Source: Paenibacillus sp. 19GGS1-52 (GTDB lineage: Bacteria > Bacillota > Bacilli > Paenibacillales > Paenibacillaceae). Taken from it: DNA of 64,000 bases. The notes under the pieces are model-generated. The model had not been told where the DNA came from and searched no databases. It saw nothing but the letters and a program-made list of their open reading frames with translations. The position numbers were made by a program, and so were the translations under genes. The stretch covers positions 6,634,001 to 6,698,000 of the forward strand of contig NZ_CP059724.1 of assembly GCF_022369515.1 (NCBI RefSeq). Reading direction: 5' to 3'. Positions 1 through 8,057 of this stretch are shown here, piece by piece (position 1 is the stretch's first letter; each line of letters begins with the position of its first letter).

Positions 1-141
1 ACCGGTGTGGACGTCAATTGCATGCCGTGGATCAAGCCTTTCTCGGACGATGCGCTGAACTCCACCAAAACCGACTTCTTCGAAGCCAAGTCCCGCAACT
101 ACGGTAAGGTGGGCGAAGATAACGGGTTCGACGATTTGTAA
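1..141 (+). CDS. C-terminal fragment, probable ribonucleotide reductase beta subunit
   Basis: The first 141 bases read in one frame to TAA and give 46 residues; the gene starts outside the window. The fragment contains a stretch reading TDFFEAKSRNYGKV and an acidic end, GFDDL. A DFF(E/S)...Y pattern followed by an acidic tail is typical of class I ribonucleotide reductase R2 proteins (NrdB/NrdF), where the tail carries a conserved tyrosine and docks on the large subunit. The assignment rests on this short tail only. A strong hairpin terminator follows 30 bases downstream. An unrelated enzyme with a similar tail cannot be excluded. Confidence 0.5.
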   Translation, partial: TGVDVNCMPWIKPFSDDALNSTKTDFFEAKSRNYGKVGEDNGFDDL

Positions 142-170
142 GAGCTGGACTAATCTCATAACCTGTTCAA

Positions 171-216
171 AAAAAGAGGCCATTCTCTACGCTTAGCGTG
201 GGAATGACCTCTTTTT
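171..216 (+). terminator. Intrinsic terminator after the first gene
   Basis: AAAAAGAGGCCATTC at the left arm pairs with GAATGACCTCTTTTT at the right arm, extended by CTACGC/GCGTGG, and the right arm ends in a T run. The A run on the left means it could also end transcription arriving from ssuE on the minus strand. Confidence 0.85.
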
Positions 217-255
217 GCTGTCGTGCTGTCGGATGAGAAAGCGTGGATTAACAAT

Positions 256-343
256 TTGACTGCAAAAAGTACAATAGAATAGTTCTATTTTCTCGCAAAA
301 AGACATAACGCTGAATTCTGTTGTACAAAATACATTAGAATGG
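256..343. repeat. Two related 25-base units in the intergenic gap
   Basis: A unit at 256-280 (TTGACTGCAAAAAGTACAAT...) and one at 318-343 (CTGTTGTACAAAATACATTA...) share a core of the form CTG..CAAAA.TACA.TAGAAT. This is the weakest of several loci in the window where an intergenic gap holds two to four copies of a locally specific unit; compare 6840, 20240, 29863 and 49800. No gene is seen between 142 and 385. Confidence 0.4.
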
Positions 344-385
344 TTTGAGAACCCCACACTCTATCCATTATCGCAGATTACGGAT

Positions 386-949
386 TCAGAGTTGCTTAGC
401 CTGCACCTTACGCGCCACCTTATGGTTGGTTTCTTCAGCAAGCTCTTCCAGCACCTCGTTCAGACGCAGCTTCAATTCTTCCACTAGCTCGACTTCACCT
501 TGATCGTTCCGGACAGCCTGTGAATCCACTGCATATACGCCGCTCAAAATATGACGCGCGCCCAGCACGGACAACACCGGCTTCAGCGCGTAATCAATGG
601 AGAGAAGATGAGCTAAGCTGCCGCCCATGAAGAGAGGAAGCACGATTTTGCCGGCCAGTCCTTTTTGCGGCACCAGATCGAGGAAGGTCTTCAGCACACC
701 TGTATAGGACGCTTTATAAACGGGGCTGACCACGATTACCGCATCTGCTTCGGCCACAAGACCATTTGCTTTGACGATCGACTCGCTCTCAAACTTGGTA
801 TGAATTAAATCCTCTGCTGGCAGCTCTGCGACATTAATGCGCTCTACCTCAAAGCCGCGCTGTCTTAAGCTGGCCTCCGCATATTCGATGACTGCATTGA
901 TGCGTGACACCAGGGATGGCGTTCCGTTAATGACTACAATTTTGGCCAC
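386..949 (-). CDS. ssuE: NADPH-dependent FMN reductase, SsuE family
   Basis: A 187-residue flavodoxin-fold protein. The N-terminal INGTPSLVSR loop binds the FMN phosphate, and the blocks SPVYKASYTGVLKTFLDL (residues about 75-92) and LPLFMGGSLAHLLSIDYALKP (about 104-124) match the SsuE subfamily closely. SsuE supplies reduced FMN to the alkanesulfonate monooxygenase SsuD, releasing sulfite from sulfonates in the cytosol. Translation starts at GTG (947-949) behind GAGGTG. The C-terminus carries about 15 extra residues rich in lysine and alanine. No ssuD or sulfonate transporter is adjacent, although a sulfate-uptake operon lies at 32-35 kb. Family membership is clear; the in vivo partner is inferred. 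Confidence 0.85.
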   Translation of the reverse strand: MAKIVVINGTPSLVSRINAVIEYAEASLRQRGFEVERINVAELPAEDLIHTKFESESIVKANGLVAEADAVIVVSPVYKASYTGVLKTFLDLVPQKGLAGKIVLPLFMGGSLAHLLSIDYALKPVLSVLGARHILSGVYAVDSQAVRNDQGEVELVEELKLRLNEVLEELAEETNHKVARKVQAKQL

Positions 950-1106
950 TTCTACACCTCTTCCGTCCGGTTAACAGTCAACGCTGTTAATTCCGACTAA
1001 AATACTTTAAATTAGTTATAATCCTAACAAAAGAAGCTCATTATTGTCAAACTAACCTTTGCTGATAAAGGTTAGTGGGTGCTTATGATTATCGTGCGCC
1101 TGCCCC

Positions 1107-1135
1107 TTGCACTTGCCACTTTCTTGCGCTATACT
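1107..1135 (+). promoter_or_regulatory. Sigma-A promoter of the serS T-box leader
   Basis: TTGCAC at 1107-1112 and TATACT at 1130-1135 are separated by 17 bases. The promoter sits just upstream of the T-box leader and reads toward serS, giving a leader of about 240 nt. Confidence 0.8.
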
Positions 1136-1144
1136 AAGCAACAA

Positions 1145-1347
1145 TATTACATCCCGATCAAGCCAATGAACGGCATCCAACCGTGAGGCGTCTGCGACCG
1201 GAGCAGCTGCTCCCTAAGTTTACCGGGTTTCGCCCGTTATAGCGATGACCAAAGAGGATCGATTTCATGCGTAGTTTATGCGAAATCGGTCAACCTGGGT
1301 GGCACCGCGAGCTGACGCTCCTCGTCCCATGGATGAGGGCGTTTTTT
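1145..1347 (+). promoter_or_regulatory. T-box riboswitch controlling the seryl-tRNA synthetase gene
   Basis: The T-box core GGGTGGCACCGCG is at 1297-1309. It is preceded by a stem III candidate (CGATTTC at 1259-1265 pairing with GAAATCG at 1281-1287) and followed by a terminator hairpin at about 1314-1347 (ACGCTCCTCGTCC against GGATGAGGGCGT, then TTTTTT). T-box RNAs bind the cognate tRNA; an uncharged tRNA stabilises the antiterminator and lets transcription reach the synthetase. The 5' limit and the specifier codon in stem I were not resolved; a serine codon is expected from the downstream gene. Confidence 0.9.
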
Positions 1348-1380
1348 GCATTTTTTTAAGACAAAAGGAGCGAAACGCGG

Positions 1381-2664
1381 ATGCTGGACATGAACTGGAT
1401 CAGGGACAATGAGGAAATCGTTAGAAAGACGGCGAAGTGGAAACAGGTGGATTTCCCGCTGGATGAGCTGCTGGAATGGGATGACAAACGGCGGAAGCTG
1501 CGCCAGGAAACGGAAGAACACAGAGCTGCGCGGAATGGGCTGACCAAAGAGGTTGAATTGTACCTGCGGCAGGGTGAGGCTACAGCGGGCGAGGCCGCGA
1601 AAGAACAGGTGCGGGAGATTAACCGCCGTTTAGACATACTGGAGGTTCATCTGGCCGCGGCGGACAGCCGAGTTGCCGAGCTGCTGCTGCTGGCGCCTAA
1701 TCCGATATCGCCGGATACCCCCATCGGCCGCGATGATAGCGAGAATGTGGAGCTGCGGCAGCAAGGAGCAGTCCCGGAATTTGGCTTCGCGCCGCGCGAC
1801 CATGTAACCTTGGGCGAGCTGCACGATATCATCGATATTCCGCGCGGCGTCAAGGCAGGTGGCCCCCGCAGCTATGTCCTCAAGGGAGCCGGCCTTTACC
1901 TGCACCTCGCCGTGCAGCGGCTGGCGTTGGATGTACTGGCAGCACGCGGTTTCAGCGTGATGGATGTACCGGTGATCGTCCGCCCAGAATCGCTGGTGCG
2001 GACAGGTTTTTTCCCTGGAGGGATGGACCAGACCTATGAGCTGAATGGGGAGAACCGCTGGCTGGCCGGAACGTCGGAGGTTTCGCTGGTCTCGCTGTAT
2101 AGCGATGAGATCGTCGAACTCGAAGAACCACTGCGGCTGGCCGGGATGTCGGCTTGCTTCCGCCGTGAAGTTGGCTCAGCGGGACGGGATGTCCGCGGAT
2201 TGTACCGTGTACATCAGTTCTCGAAGATCGAGCAGGTGGTCTTATGCCGAAATGATACGTCAGTGTCGGAGAATATCCTGCAGGAAATTCTGGCCAACGC
2301 CGAGCATATTTTGCAACTGCTGGAGCTACCTTACCGAGTCGTGGCCGTCTGTAGTGGAGACATGTCGCTAAAGACACATAAGCAATACGATATCGAAACC
2401 TGGATGCCGAGCAGAGGGGCGTACGGGGAGACTCATTCGGCCTCGAACCTGCTGGACTTTCAAGCCCGCCGTTCGAACATTCGTTACCGCGATGCCGACG
2501 GGCGGCTGCAATACTGCCACACCCTGAATAATACCGCAGTGGCTACACCAAGGATTCTGATCCCGCTGCTGGAGAATCATCAGTTGGAGGATGGCACCCT
2601 CTATATTCCCCAGGCTTTGCGCAAATATATGGATGGCAAAGAACGGCTAGAGCTTCCGAAATAA
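1381..2664 (+). CDS. serS: Seryl-tRNA synthetase, divergent form
   Basis: A 427-residue class II synthetase that charges tRNA-Ser with serine. Residues 1-110 form the charged helical tRNA-binding arm. The catalytic domain shows TSEV at 231-234, motif 2 around MSACFRREVGSAGRDVRGLY (256-275), YDIETW at 336-341, and motif 3 at about 380-400 with R391. Motif 3 departs from the usual bacterial HTLNGSGLAVGR: here it reads HTLNNTAVATPR. The serine-site loop is also changed (ETHSASN for the usual EISSCSN). The start is ATG behind AAAGGAG, and a T-box leader precedes it. A hairpin terminator follows at 2718. The divergence suggests a second, non-canonical SerRS rather than the main copy. Confidence 0.9.
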   Translation: MLDMNWIRDNEEIVRKTAKWKQVDFPLDELLEWDDKRRKLRQETEEHRAARNGLTKEVELYLRQGEATAGEAAKEQVREINRRLDILEVHLAAADSRVAELLLLAPNPISPDTPIGRDDSENVELRQQGAVPEFGFAPRDHVTLGELHDIIDIPRGVKAGGPRSYVLKGAGLYLHLAVQRLALDVLAARGFSVMDVPVIVRPESLVRTGFFPGGMDQTYELNGENRWLAGTSEVSLVSLYSDEIVELEEPLRLAGMSACFRREVGSAGRDVRGLYRVHQFSKIEQVVLCRNDTSVSENILQEILANAEHILQLLELPYRVVAVCSGDMSLKTHKQYDIETWMPSRGAYGETHSASNLLDFQARRSNIRYRDADGRLQYCHTLNNTAVATPRILIPLLENHQLEDGTLYIPQALRKYMDGKERLELPK

Positions 2665-2717
2665 CAACTGAAACCACCTCTACTCACCCCAAATCATTCT
2701 AATATACGCGTGGCTAG

Positions 2718-2741
2718 GACGGCTAATTAGCCGTCTTTTTT
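2718..2741 (+). terminator. Intrinsic terminator of serS
   Basis: GACGGCTAATTAGCCGTC at 2718-2735 is a perfect palindrome and is followed by TTTTTT. Confidence 0.85.
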
Positions 2742-2841
2742 CTTGTTAATCATCCTTCAATGTTCTATGAACCTATAAGCTAAAAGTACGGCAATTCGCT
2801 AGATTAGCGTCGTATTTTGACTAATTCAAGGCATTTTTCAG

Positions 2842-3146
2842 GAAAAATTCACACTGGACTTTGCACGCGCAGCAGCGTTACCGCTAACCGCTATAACCGC
2901 TTGGGAGGCGCTGTTTGAACGTCTGGGGATTTCTCTGAACATCTCGGAGAACGCCAATAAAGAAATTTTGATTATCGGTGCTGCCAGAGGTGTAGGTTCA
3001 ATTGCCATCCAATTGGCTAAATATGCCGGGCTAACGGTTATCGGTACGGCTTCACGTCCGGAATCAACGCAGTTACCCTGCGTAAGGCGCATGCTCTGCT
3101 TGAATCCGGCCGTACGGTAGGCAAGGTTGTTGTGGAAAAATTCTGA
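2842..3146 (+). pseudogene. Remnant of a zinc-type alcohol dehydrogenase / quinone oxidoreductase
   Basis: Translated from 2842, the DNA gives [20 protein letters not shown] and then [20 protein letters not shown], the catalytic-domain end and NAD(P)-binding glycine motif of medium-chain dehydrogenases. The frame is then lost. A second frame ending at TGA 3144-3146 gives [20 protein letters not shown], the usual C-terminus of the same family. The first ~120 residues and about 100 residues between the Rossmann motif and the C-terminus are missing, so this is a doubly deleted, non-functional gene. It has no start codon or ribosome binding site. Confidence 0.85.
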
Positions 3147-3182
3147 TCTTTTCAGAAATAGATATATCCATTGGAGTGGAAT

Positions 3183-3240
3183 ATAACCGGTATTCGTTAC
3201 GGAAGCCTAGAGCCTCCGCATCGATGCCGGTTATTTCTTT
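3183..3240 (+). terminator. Probable terminator downstream of the dehydrogenase remnant
   Basis: ATAACCGG at 3183-3190 pairs with CCGGTTAT near 3227-3234, followed by TTCTTTT. An inner GGAAGCCTAGAGCCTCC helix lies between the arms. Confidence 0.6.
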
Positions 3241-3359
3241 TACAGCCTTCAGAATGATTTATGTTGATTAATGAGAATTGTTCTATTATAATCGAATTAT
3301 AAATAAGTTCTATAAGTATAGAACAAATTGTACCACTGAAAAAGAAAGGTGACCCCAAG

Positions 3360-4265
3360 ATGAATTATAAAGTGGAAGTAGATTTCGCCCCCATTTATGA
3401 ATGTGTGACCAGCCTGACCTTATTTCTAAGCAAACAGAACCATAATGCCATGGATGCGGGCAAGCTCTGGGTCCGGGAGGTTCAGGATAAATTCCCACCT
3501 GCTGGACTTCAAAAACTGCGGGAAGCCGGGAAGATACTCGATGACTTCAACCTATTCCCATATATCTGGATCTGCACAGAGGAGCGTTCCGTTAGCGGAT
3601 TTCTAGATTGGCTAGACACTTTATCCTCCGGTCAGTTGTATGAGATCGCCGCCCGTTTTGTACAATCCGTTCCAACAAATCTTACTGATCTGCGAAACCT
3701 GGCATCGGAAGTCCTGCGGGAATGGGACGCGCGCTATTTCAAAGATATTAATTCCGCAATTCTCACAGGCCTTCATCGGGAAGCCGAGTTCAGACGGTCT
3801 GTACTGAATGATACCAATGATATGGAAGTCTACGAGCAGGCGACCGAGGGCATGCGGCTTTACCCTACTGACCACCTAAAGCAAGTCATTATTATCCCTC
3901 AATATCATGCCCGTCCCTTGGTTACGACTTCACAATATGATGAATTTGTGTTTACCAGCTACTCCTGCGATGTCCTCCCACCAGAAGCGGGACGTCCCGC
4001 TCCTAGTCTGCTGCGGCTTACACGGGCTCTTTCAGATGAGACGCGTCTGTACATTCTTCGTTTGCTCACGGGAAAGCAAATGAACTTTACGGAGATCGTA
4101 AGAAACGTGGGGATATCCAAAAGCACGATTCATTACCATCTTATCGCGCTGCGTGCAGCTGGGCTTGTGATCGTGCATTCTAAAGGCAAAAGTACAGAAT
4201 ACAGCCTGCGGCTAGAGGCGCTGGATGGACTTCCTCATCGGATTGGATCTTATCTGAAGAGTTAA
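3360..4265 (+). CDS. ArsR-like winged-helix transcriptional regulator
   Basis: A 301-residue protein. The last ~80 residues form a winged helix: LTRALSDETRLYILRLLTGK, then FTEIVRNVGISKSTIHYHLI as the recognition helix region, then the wing GKSTEYSLR. The first ~210 residues form a separate, unnamed domain that begins VEVDFAPIYECVTSLTLFLS; similar long ArsR-type proteins in Firmicutes have such a ligand or dimer domain. The gene starts at ATG behind AAAGGTG. An MFS gene begins 17 bases after the stop, so the regulator probably controls that exporter. The inducing ligand is unknown. Confidence 0.8.
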   Translation: MNYKVEVDFAPIYECVTSLTLFLSKQNHNAMDAGKLWVREVQDKFPPAGLQKLREAGKILDDFNLFPYIWICTEERSVSGFLDWLDTLSSGQLYEIAARFVQSVPTNLTDLRNLASEVLREWDARYFKDINSAILTGLHREAEFRRSVLNDTNDMEVYEQATEGMRLYPTDHLKQVIIIPQYHARPLVTTSQYDEFVFTSYSCDVLPPEAGRPAPSLLRLTRALSDETRLYILRLLTGKQMNFTEIVRNVGISKSTIHYHLIALRAAGLVIVHSKGKSTEYSLRLEALDGLPHRIGSYLKS

Positions 4266-4282
4266 ATAAGGAGAGGAATTTT

Positions 4283-5554
4283 GTGCTGAAACGGGGATAT
4301 TATAGTCTGCTGGTTACGATTTCTCTGAGCTCCTTCGGGGATGCTTTTGGCCTGCTTGCCATGGAATGGCTGGTTTATGATCTAACCGGCTCCAAGCTCG
4401 CAATGGGGACACTAGCTCTCAGCTCTGGTATCCCCGAGCTACTCCTGCGCCTGCTCGGTTCACCGCTGTCCGACCGGTTAAACCGCGGTCGCCTTATGGC
4501 CTGCCTGGCCGCAGTACGCCTGCTGGCCTTGGCGCTTCCACTGATCATGGGTCTCACTGGGCACTTGCAGCTGTGGCATTTATTCCTCGCCGCAGCACTA
4601 AGTGGAGCCTGTTCGGCCTTGTTCATGCCAACGGCAATGGCCGTAATTCCCGGTGTTGCTGACGGTCAGAAGCTGATCCGTGCTTTTGCCATCATCGACG
4701 GCTGCAAGAATGCTGCCGCCCTGCTGGGTCCCGCTTTAGCTGGCGCTATGACAGCTGCTAGCGGAGCACTGCCTGCGCTCGGCATCAATGCTGTCTGTTA
4801 CACAATTGCCATCGCCACCCTGCTGCGCTTACCGAAAACTCAGAAGCCTTCCAATGTTCAGGCCACCTTCTCTATAGCTGCTTACGTGCGGGAAATCGGC
4901 GAAGGCTTCTCCTTCTATAAGCAATTCCCGGCGATGTTAGCTATTATGGGAATGGTGTCCATTAGTAATATGAGCTCTGTTGCGATGTGGACGATGATGG
5001 TTCCTTATGTCCGAGAGGTGTTGCACCGGGATGCCGTGGCTATGGGAACTTTAACGACAGCCTCTGCATTTGGCGCTTTAGTTGGACTCGGCGTTATTTC
5101 TTGGGTGGGCGAAATCAAGCGGAGACGGACCGCTATGTTATGCAGTCTTGCGGCAATCGGTCTCTTCAATGCACTGCTGGGACTGATCCCGAGCTTCCCG
5201 CTTGTGCTAATTGCACTATTTGCTGCCGGAGTCGCCTCACCCTTCTTCGGTTCACTAAGCTCTTCATTGCATGGAAGGCTCGTTCCCGGAAATCTGCAGG
5301 GACGTGTCAACTCGATCCGTTTTCTGATCGGTGGTGGTCTACAGCCTATCGGTGCTTTTGTAGGCGGAGCGATAGCCCAGCTCTACAGTGTACCGGTTCT
5401 GTTTGTGGTCATGGGCCTCCTGCCCGTTGTTTGCTCAGGAGTAGCCCTGTTTCTTCCCAGTCTGAGAGAGTTGAATGGCGATCTTTCCTCCTTGGAAGCC
5501 AGGAATCGGCTAAACAGCGGTATGCCTGCACGAATAGGTGATGTCTCCGTTTAA
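4283..5554 (+). CDS. MFS transporter, probable drug exporter
   Basis: A 423-residue membrane protein with about 12 hydrophobic segments and the duplicated MFS layout; a charged cytoplasmic loop SPLSDRLNRGRLM follows TM2 as in the MFS signature (G-x-x-x-D-R-x-x-R/K). The order of segments resembles the MFS_3/enterobactin-exporter-like group found in Gram-positive bacteria. The start is GTG at 4283 behind AAGGAGAGG. It lies 17 bases after the winged-helix regulator and is almost certainly co-transcribed with it. The last 35 residues are hydrophilic. The substrate cannot be told from the sequence. Confidence 0.8.
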   Translation: MLKRGYYSLLVTISLSSFGDAFGLLAMEWLVYDLTGSKLAMGTLALSSGIPELLLRLLGSPLSDRLNRGRLMACLAAVRLLALALPLIMGLTGHLQLWHLFLAAALSGACSALFMPTAMAVIPGVADGQKLIRAFAIIDGCKNAAALLGPALAGAMTAASGALPALGINAVCYTIAIATLLRLPKTQKPSNVQATFSIAAYVREIGEGFSFYKQFPAMLAIMGMVSISNMSSVAMWTMMVPYVREVLHRDAVAMGTLTTASAFGALVGLGVISWVGEIKRRRTAMLCSLAAIGLFNALLGLIPSFPLVLIALFAAGVASPFFGSLSSSLHGRLVPGNLQGRVNSIRFLIGGGLQPIGAFVGGAIAQLYSVPVLFVVMGLLPVVCSGVALFLPSLRELNGDLSSLEARNRLNSGMPARIGDVSV

Positions 5555-5592
5555 GCCATCACTTATTTGTTTCTCTTAGGAGAAATTTGATA

Positions 5593-6630
5593 TCACAGAA
5601 TCCGAACTGAATACTGATTCATTGTGCTTGGCAGCCCTTTGAATGTCAGAATACCATCACTGATTAAAGTCCAAATCCTGTACTCAATAAATGGGTACCC
5701 GACAAGTTGATGTGAGTTCTCAATTACAGCGCTCACTACACTCCCTGCCTTGATAAACCCATCTTGGGCCTCTTCCTCTTGGAGTTTAGTTACCGCTGCT
5801 AAGATGATACCGTCCAGTTCATTCTCTTCTCGGCCCTTGATCTCTTCATCCTGCCATAAACGCAGCATATGCCCCTGACTTGATATCTCTAACCATTCCG
5901 ATTCATAACACTGCCTCTGATCAGCATCCAAAGGCATAACATCATGGCATCTTTTTACAATCTCTCTATAAATGTCTTTTTCAATCATACTCTGCGCATA
6001 AGCCGTTAATTTCTCTTGCGTGTACGTCGGGATTTCCAAACAGACCTTCGATACATTCACAACACTAACCGGCTGCTTCCGTTCCTTCAGAAGATACAGT
6101 ACAAAACGCAGGCCCATCTGGTCATGGGCGTTATCACCGCACCAGATGGTAACGGACTTTCGTTCCGAAATCTTCGCAATCGTTTCTATCATGCTCCCGA
6201 TTTGATGCTGCTGGTTAATAAAGCTATCGAATTTATGATCAGAAAACCGTTCCATCAGCCATTGCAATCTGCGTTGCTGTCCTTCCGCCTTCTCCAAATG
6301 CATAATGGGCCCGATTGAAAATAGGTCGTTAAACGCCAGAACTTTATTCTCTTGTCGCATGCCGATCTCACTAAGTGTTACTTTCAAGGAACCTGCATTG
6401 GACAGACTGAACACAATATGGATACCACTTTGAAGTTCTTCGGCTTCAATCCGACGTTTGCGTGCTACTTCCAAATAGTTGTCATACAACTTCATAATTC
6501 CATCTGCAAGTATACTCTCTGTGTCGTTTTCTTTGGAAATAGTATGTTCAGTCATATTCAAAATTTCATTAAGAAGCACCTTGATTTCCCATTCCTGAAA
6601 CTCCTTCAGTTGCTCTTGGAACTCCCCCAA
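5593..6630 (-). CDS. DUF1835/DUF3658 domain protein
   Basis: A 345-residue soluble protein. Residues ~1-65 are a charged helical lead. The DUF1835 domain starts near residue 68 (GIHIVFSLSNAGSLKVTLSE) and includes NDLFSIGPI and VTIWCGDNAHDQMGLRFVLY. A DUF3658-type segment ends the protein (YPFIEYRIWTLISDGILTFKG). Such proteins are widespread in Bacillales and have no assigned reaction. Translation starts at TTG (6628-6630) behind GGAGG with 9-base spacing. The gene stands alone between a convergent MFS gene and a long non-coding gap. Confidence 0.75.
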   Translation of the reverse strand: MGEFQEQLKEFQEWEIKVLLNEILNMTEHTISKENDTESILADGIMKLYDNYLEVARKRRIEAEELQSGIHIVFSLSNAGSLKVTLSEIGMRQENKVLAFNDLFSIGPIMHLEKAEGQQRRLQWLMERFSDHKFDSFINQQHQIGSMIETIAKISERKSVTIWCGDNAHDQMGLRFVLYLLKERKQPVSVVNVSKVCLEIPTYTQEKLTAYAQSMIEKDIYREIVKRCHDVMPLDADQRQCYESEWLEISSQGHMLRLWQDEEIKGREENELDGIILAAVTKLQEEEAQDGFIKAGSVVSAVIENSHQLVGYPFIEYRIWTLISDGILTFKGLPSTMNQYSVRIL

Positions 6631-6839
6631 TATTCCCCACCTCCATTAAGATCCATACATTGTAGAAACTTCTAACCTCGAGTTAGGAGTGTGCTTCCAA
6701 CTGCTGTCTGTCTTATGCTTAGGATGTAATATTTTCAGGGAAAGATTACAAAAGTCGTTATCGCTGTGTATCGATCCCTATTTCGCTGTGGTACCGTTCC
6801 CCTTTAACTAAACAAGTACCATTTGAAAGTAGGAATAGA

Positions 6840-6975
6840 CTTAACTGCACTCTGTACACTTATTCTGGGGAAATACCAATAAGGTGAGTTTAGCTGTATT
6901 TCGTGCAACTAAATCCTGACAAAATTCCGTTTCAGGCCTTCGCCAATAAATATAAGTGTAGAGAATGCAGTTAAA
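6840..6975. repeat. Three-unit intergenic repeat with inverted outer arms
   Basis: Unit 1 at 6841-6865 (TTAACTGCACTCTGTACACT...) is mirrored on the other strand by unit 3 at 6951-6974 (TTAACTGCATTCTCTACACT... on the minus strand). A direct, diverged unit 2 lies between them at about 6889-6918 (TTTAGCTGTATTTCGTGCAA...). The gap 6631-7148 holds no gene; apart from this array it is featureless AT-rich DNA. The outer arms could pair into a long cruciform or RNA hairpin. Confidence 0.65.
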
Positions 6976-7148
6976 GCGTCCGTTCTCGACAAAAGCGATA
7001 TTTTAAGTGTACATAGTACAATTATTTTTGTGGGACAGTCTTATGACCAAACAAGACTGTGCTTAACAGGCACGTAAGCAACAGTCCCCCTGATGTTTAT
7101 CCATTCCGGCCTTATCATTTAGGAATTCCATCCTGACTTAGTTGAGAT

Positions 7149-7952
7149 CTATTCTCTGTTCCGCTCCATCCAGCCTACCGCATAGTCCACAATCTCCCGC
7201 TGCGGTATCAACTGGGTCGGGGCAGCAGCTATATGTCCGTATGTAATTAATCCTGTCTCCCCTTGAAACTGCTCTGCAAGCTGCACGAAATCATCGGAAT
7301 CCCACTCCTGCTCCTTGAACTCTACCCACTGTCTGCTCCCTTCGAGCATCATCGGCGCTCCGGCAACCCCTTCCTTCTTCCCTGCAAAAGAAGCCCGGCA
7401 TTCCGCCAGATGCAGCGAAGTATTGTTAAGATTACCTACCCCGAGCAGCAGAATCCTTCCATCCAGCTCATAGATACGAGCCAGCGGTGAGTCTTCACCG
7501 AGGGAGTGATCAAGTCCATGACCATTGATAATCTCATCCCTATATTTGCCCCAAGCCGCAAAGGAACTGAGCGGATGGCTGCTGCGTTGCACGCCTTTTT
7601 GCTTACGAAAACAGTCCGGAATAACGCCCATTCCTCTCAAAAGTGTCAAGTCCGGATCATAGACAGGCATCTGCTCACGAATACTCTGCCACCACTCTTG
7701 GGGTACCGGAGGATTACTCCAGCCTGCCGGATCAGACAGATCCCCGGAGTGGGTCGGCATAACTAATGTCCCCTCTTCACCCAATACCTCTTCAAGGGCA
7801 AGAATAACAGCGACAGGTCCGCCTGCCACCCATTCACCCAATGATTTGAAGGAAGAATGCACCAAAAGCGTCATCCCCGCTTGTACTCCAAGTCGCCGGA
7901 AATCTTCTGCTAATGTTTGCACTGTGATTAATTTCCCTTGAACCTCTTCCAT
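7149..7952 (-). CDS. Aminoglycoside N(3)-acetyltransferase family protein
   Basis: A 267-residue Antibiotic_NAT (AAC(3)/YokD-like) protein. Motifs in order are LLVHSSFKSLGEWVAGGP near the N-terminus, EGTLVMPTHSGDLSD, the WW-containing loop VPQEWWQSIREQMPVYDP, RSSHPLSSFAAWG and DGRILLLGVGNLNNTSLHLAE. The family transfers acetyl from acetyl-CoA to the 3-amino group of 2-deoxystreptamine aminoglycosides, though many chromosomal members have other or unknown acceptors. I chose the ATG at 7950-7952 because GGAGG lies 8 bases upstream; an upstream in-frame start would add 18 residues without a binding site. It is monocistronic. Resistance activity is a family expectation only. Confidence 0.85.
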   Translation of the reverse strand: MEEVQGKLITVQTLAEDFRRLGVQAGMTLLVHSSFKSLGEWVAGGPVAVILALEEVLGEEGTLVMPTHSGDLSDPAGWSNPPVPQEWWQSIREQMPVYDPDLTLLRGMGVIPDCFRKQKGVQRSSHPLSSFAAWGKYRDEIINGHGLDHSLGEDSPLARIYELDGRILLLGVGNLNNTSLHLAECRASFAGKKEGVAGAPMMLEGSRQWVEFKEQEWDSDDFVQLAEQFQGETGLITYGHIAAAPTQLIPQREIVDYAVGWMERNRE

Positions 7953-8057
7953 CCTTACATTCCTCCAGCCTATTTTTCTGTAAATCCTAGTGCTATTATA
8001 TAACATGGAGAGATTGGACTCATTACTAGAGAAGCGGGATCTAGGAGTACAGAATAC

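Noticed and set aside
2045-2371. Open frames inside serS on both strands.
   Set aside because: They are shadows of a well-supported gene in a GC-rich region and have no ribosome binding sites or family motifs. The same holds for the long plus-strand frames inside nnr (28499-29892).
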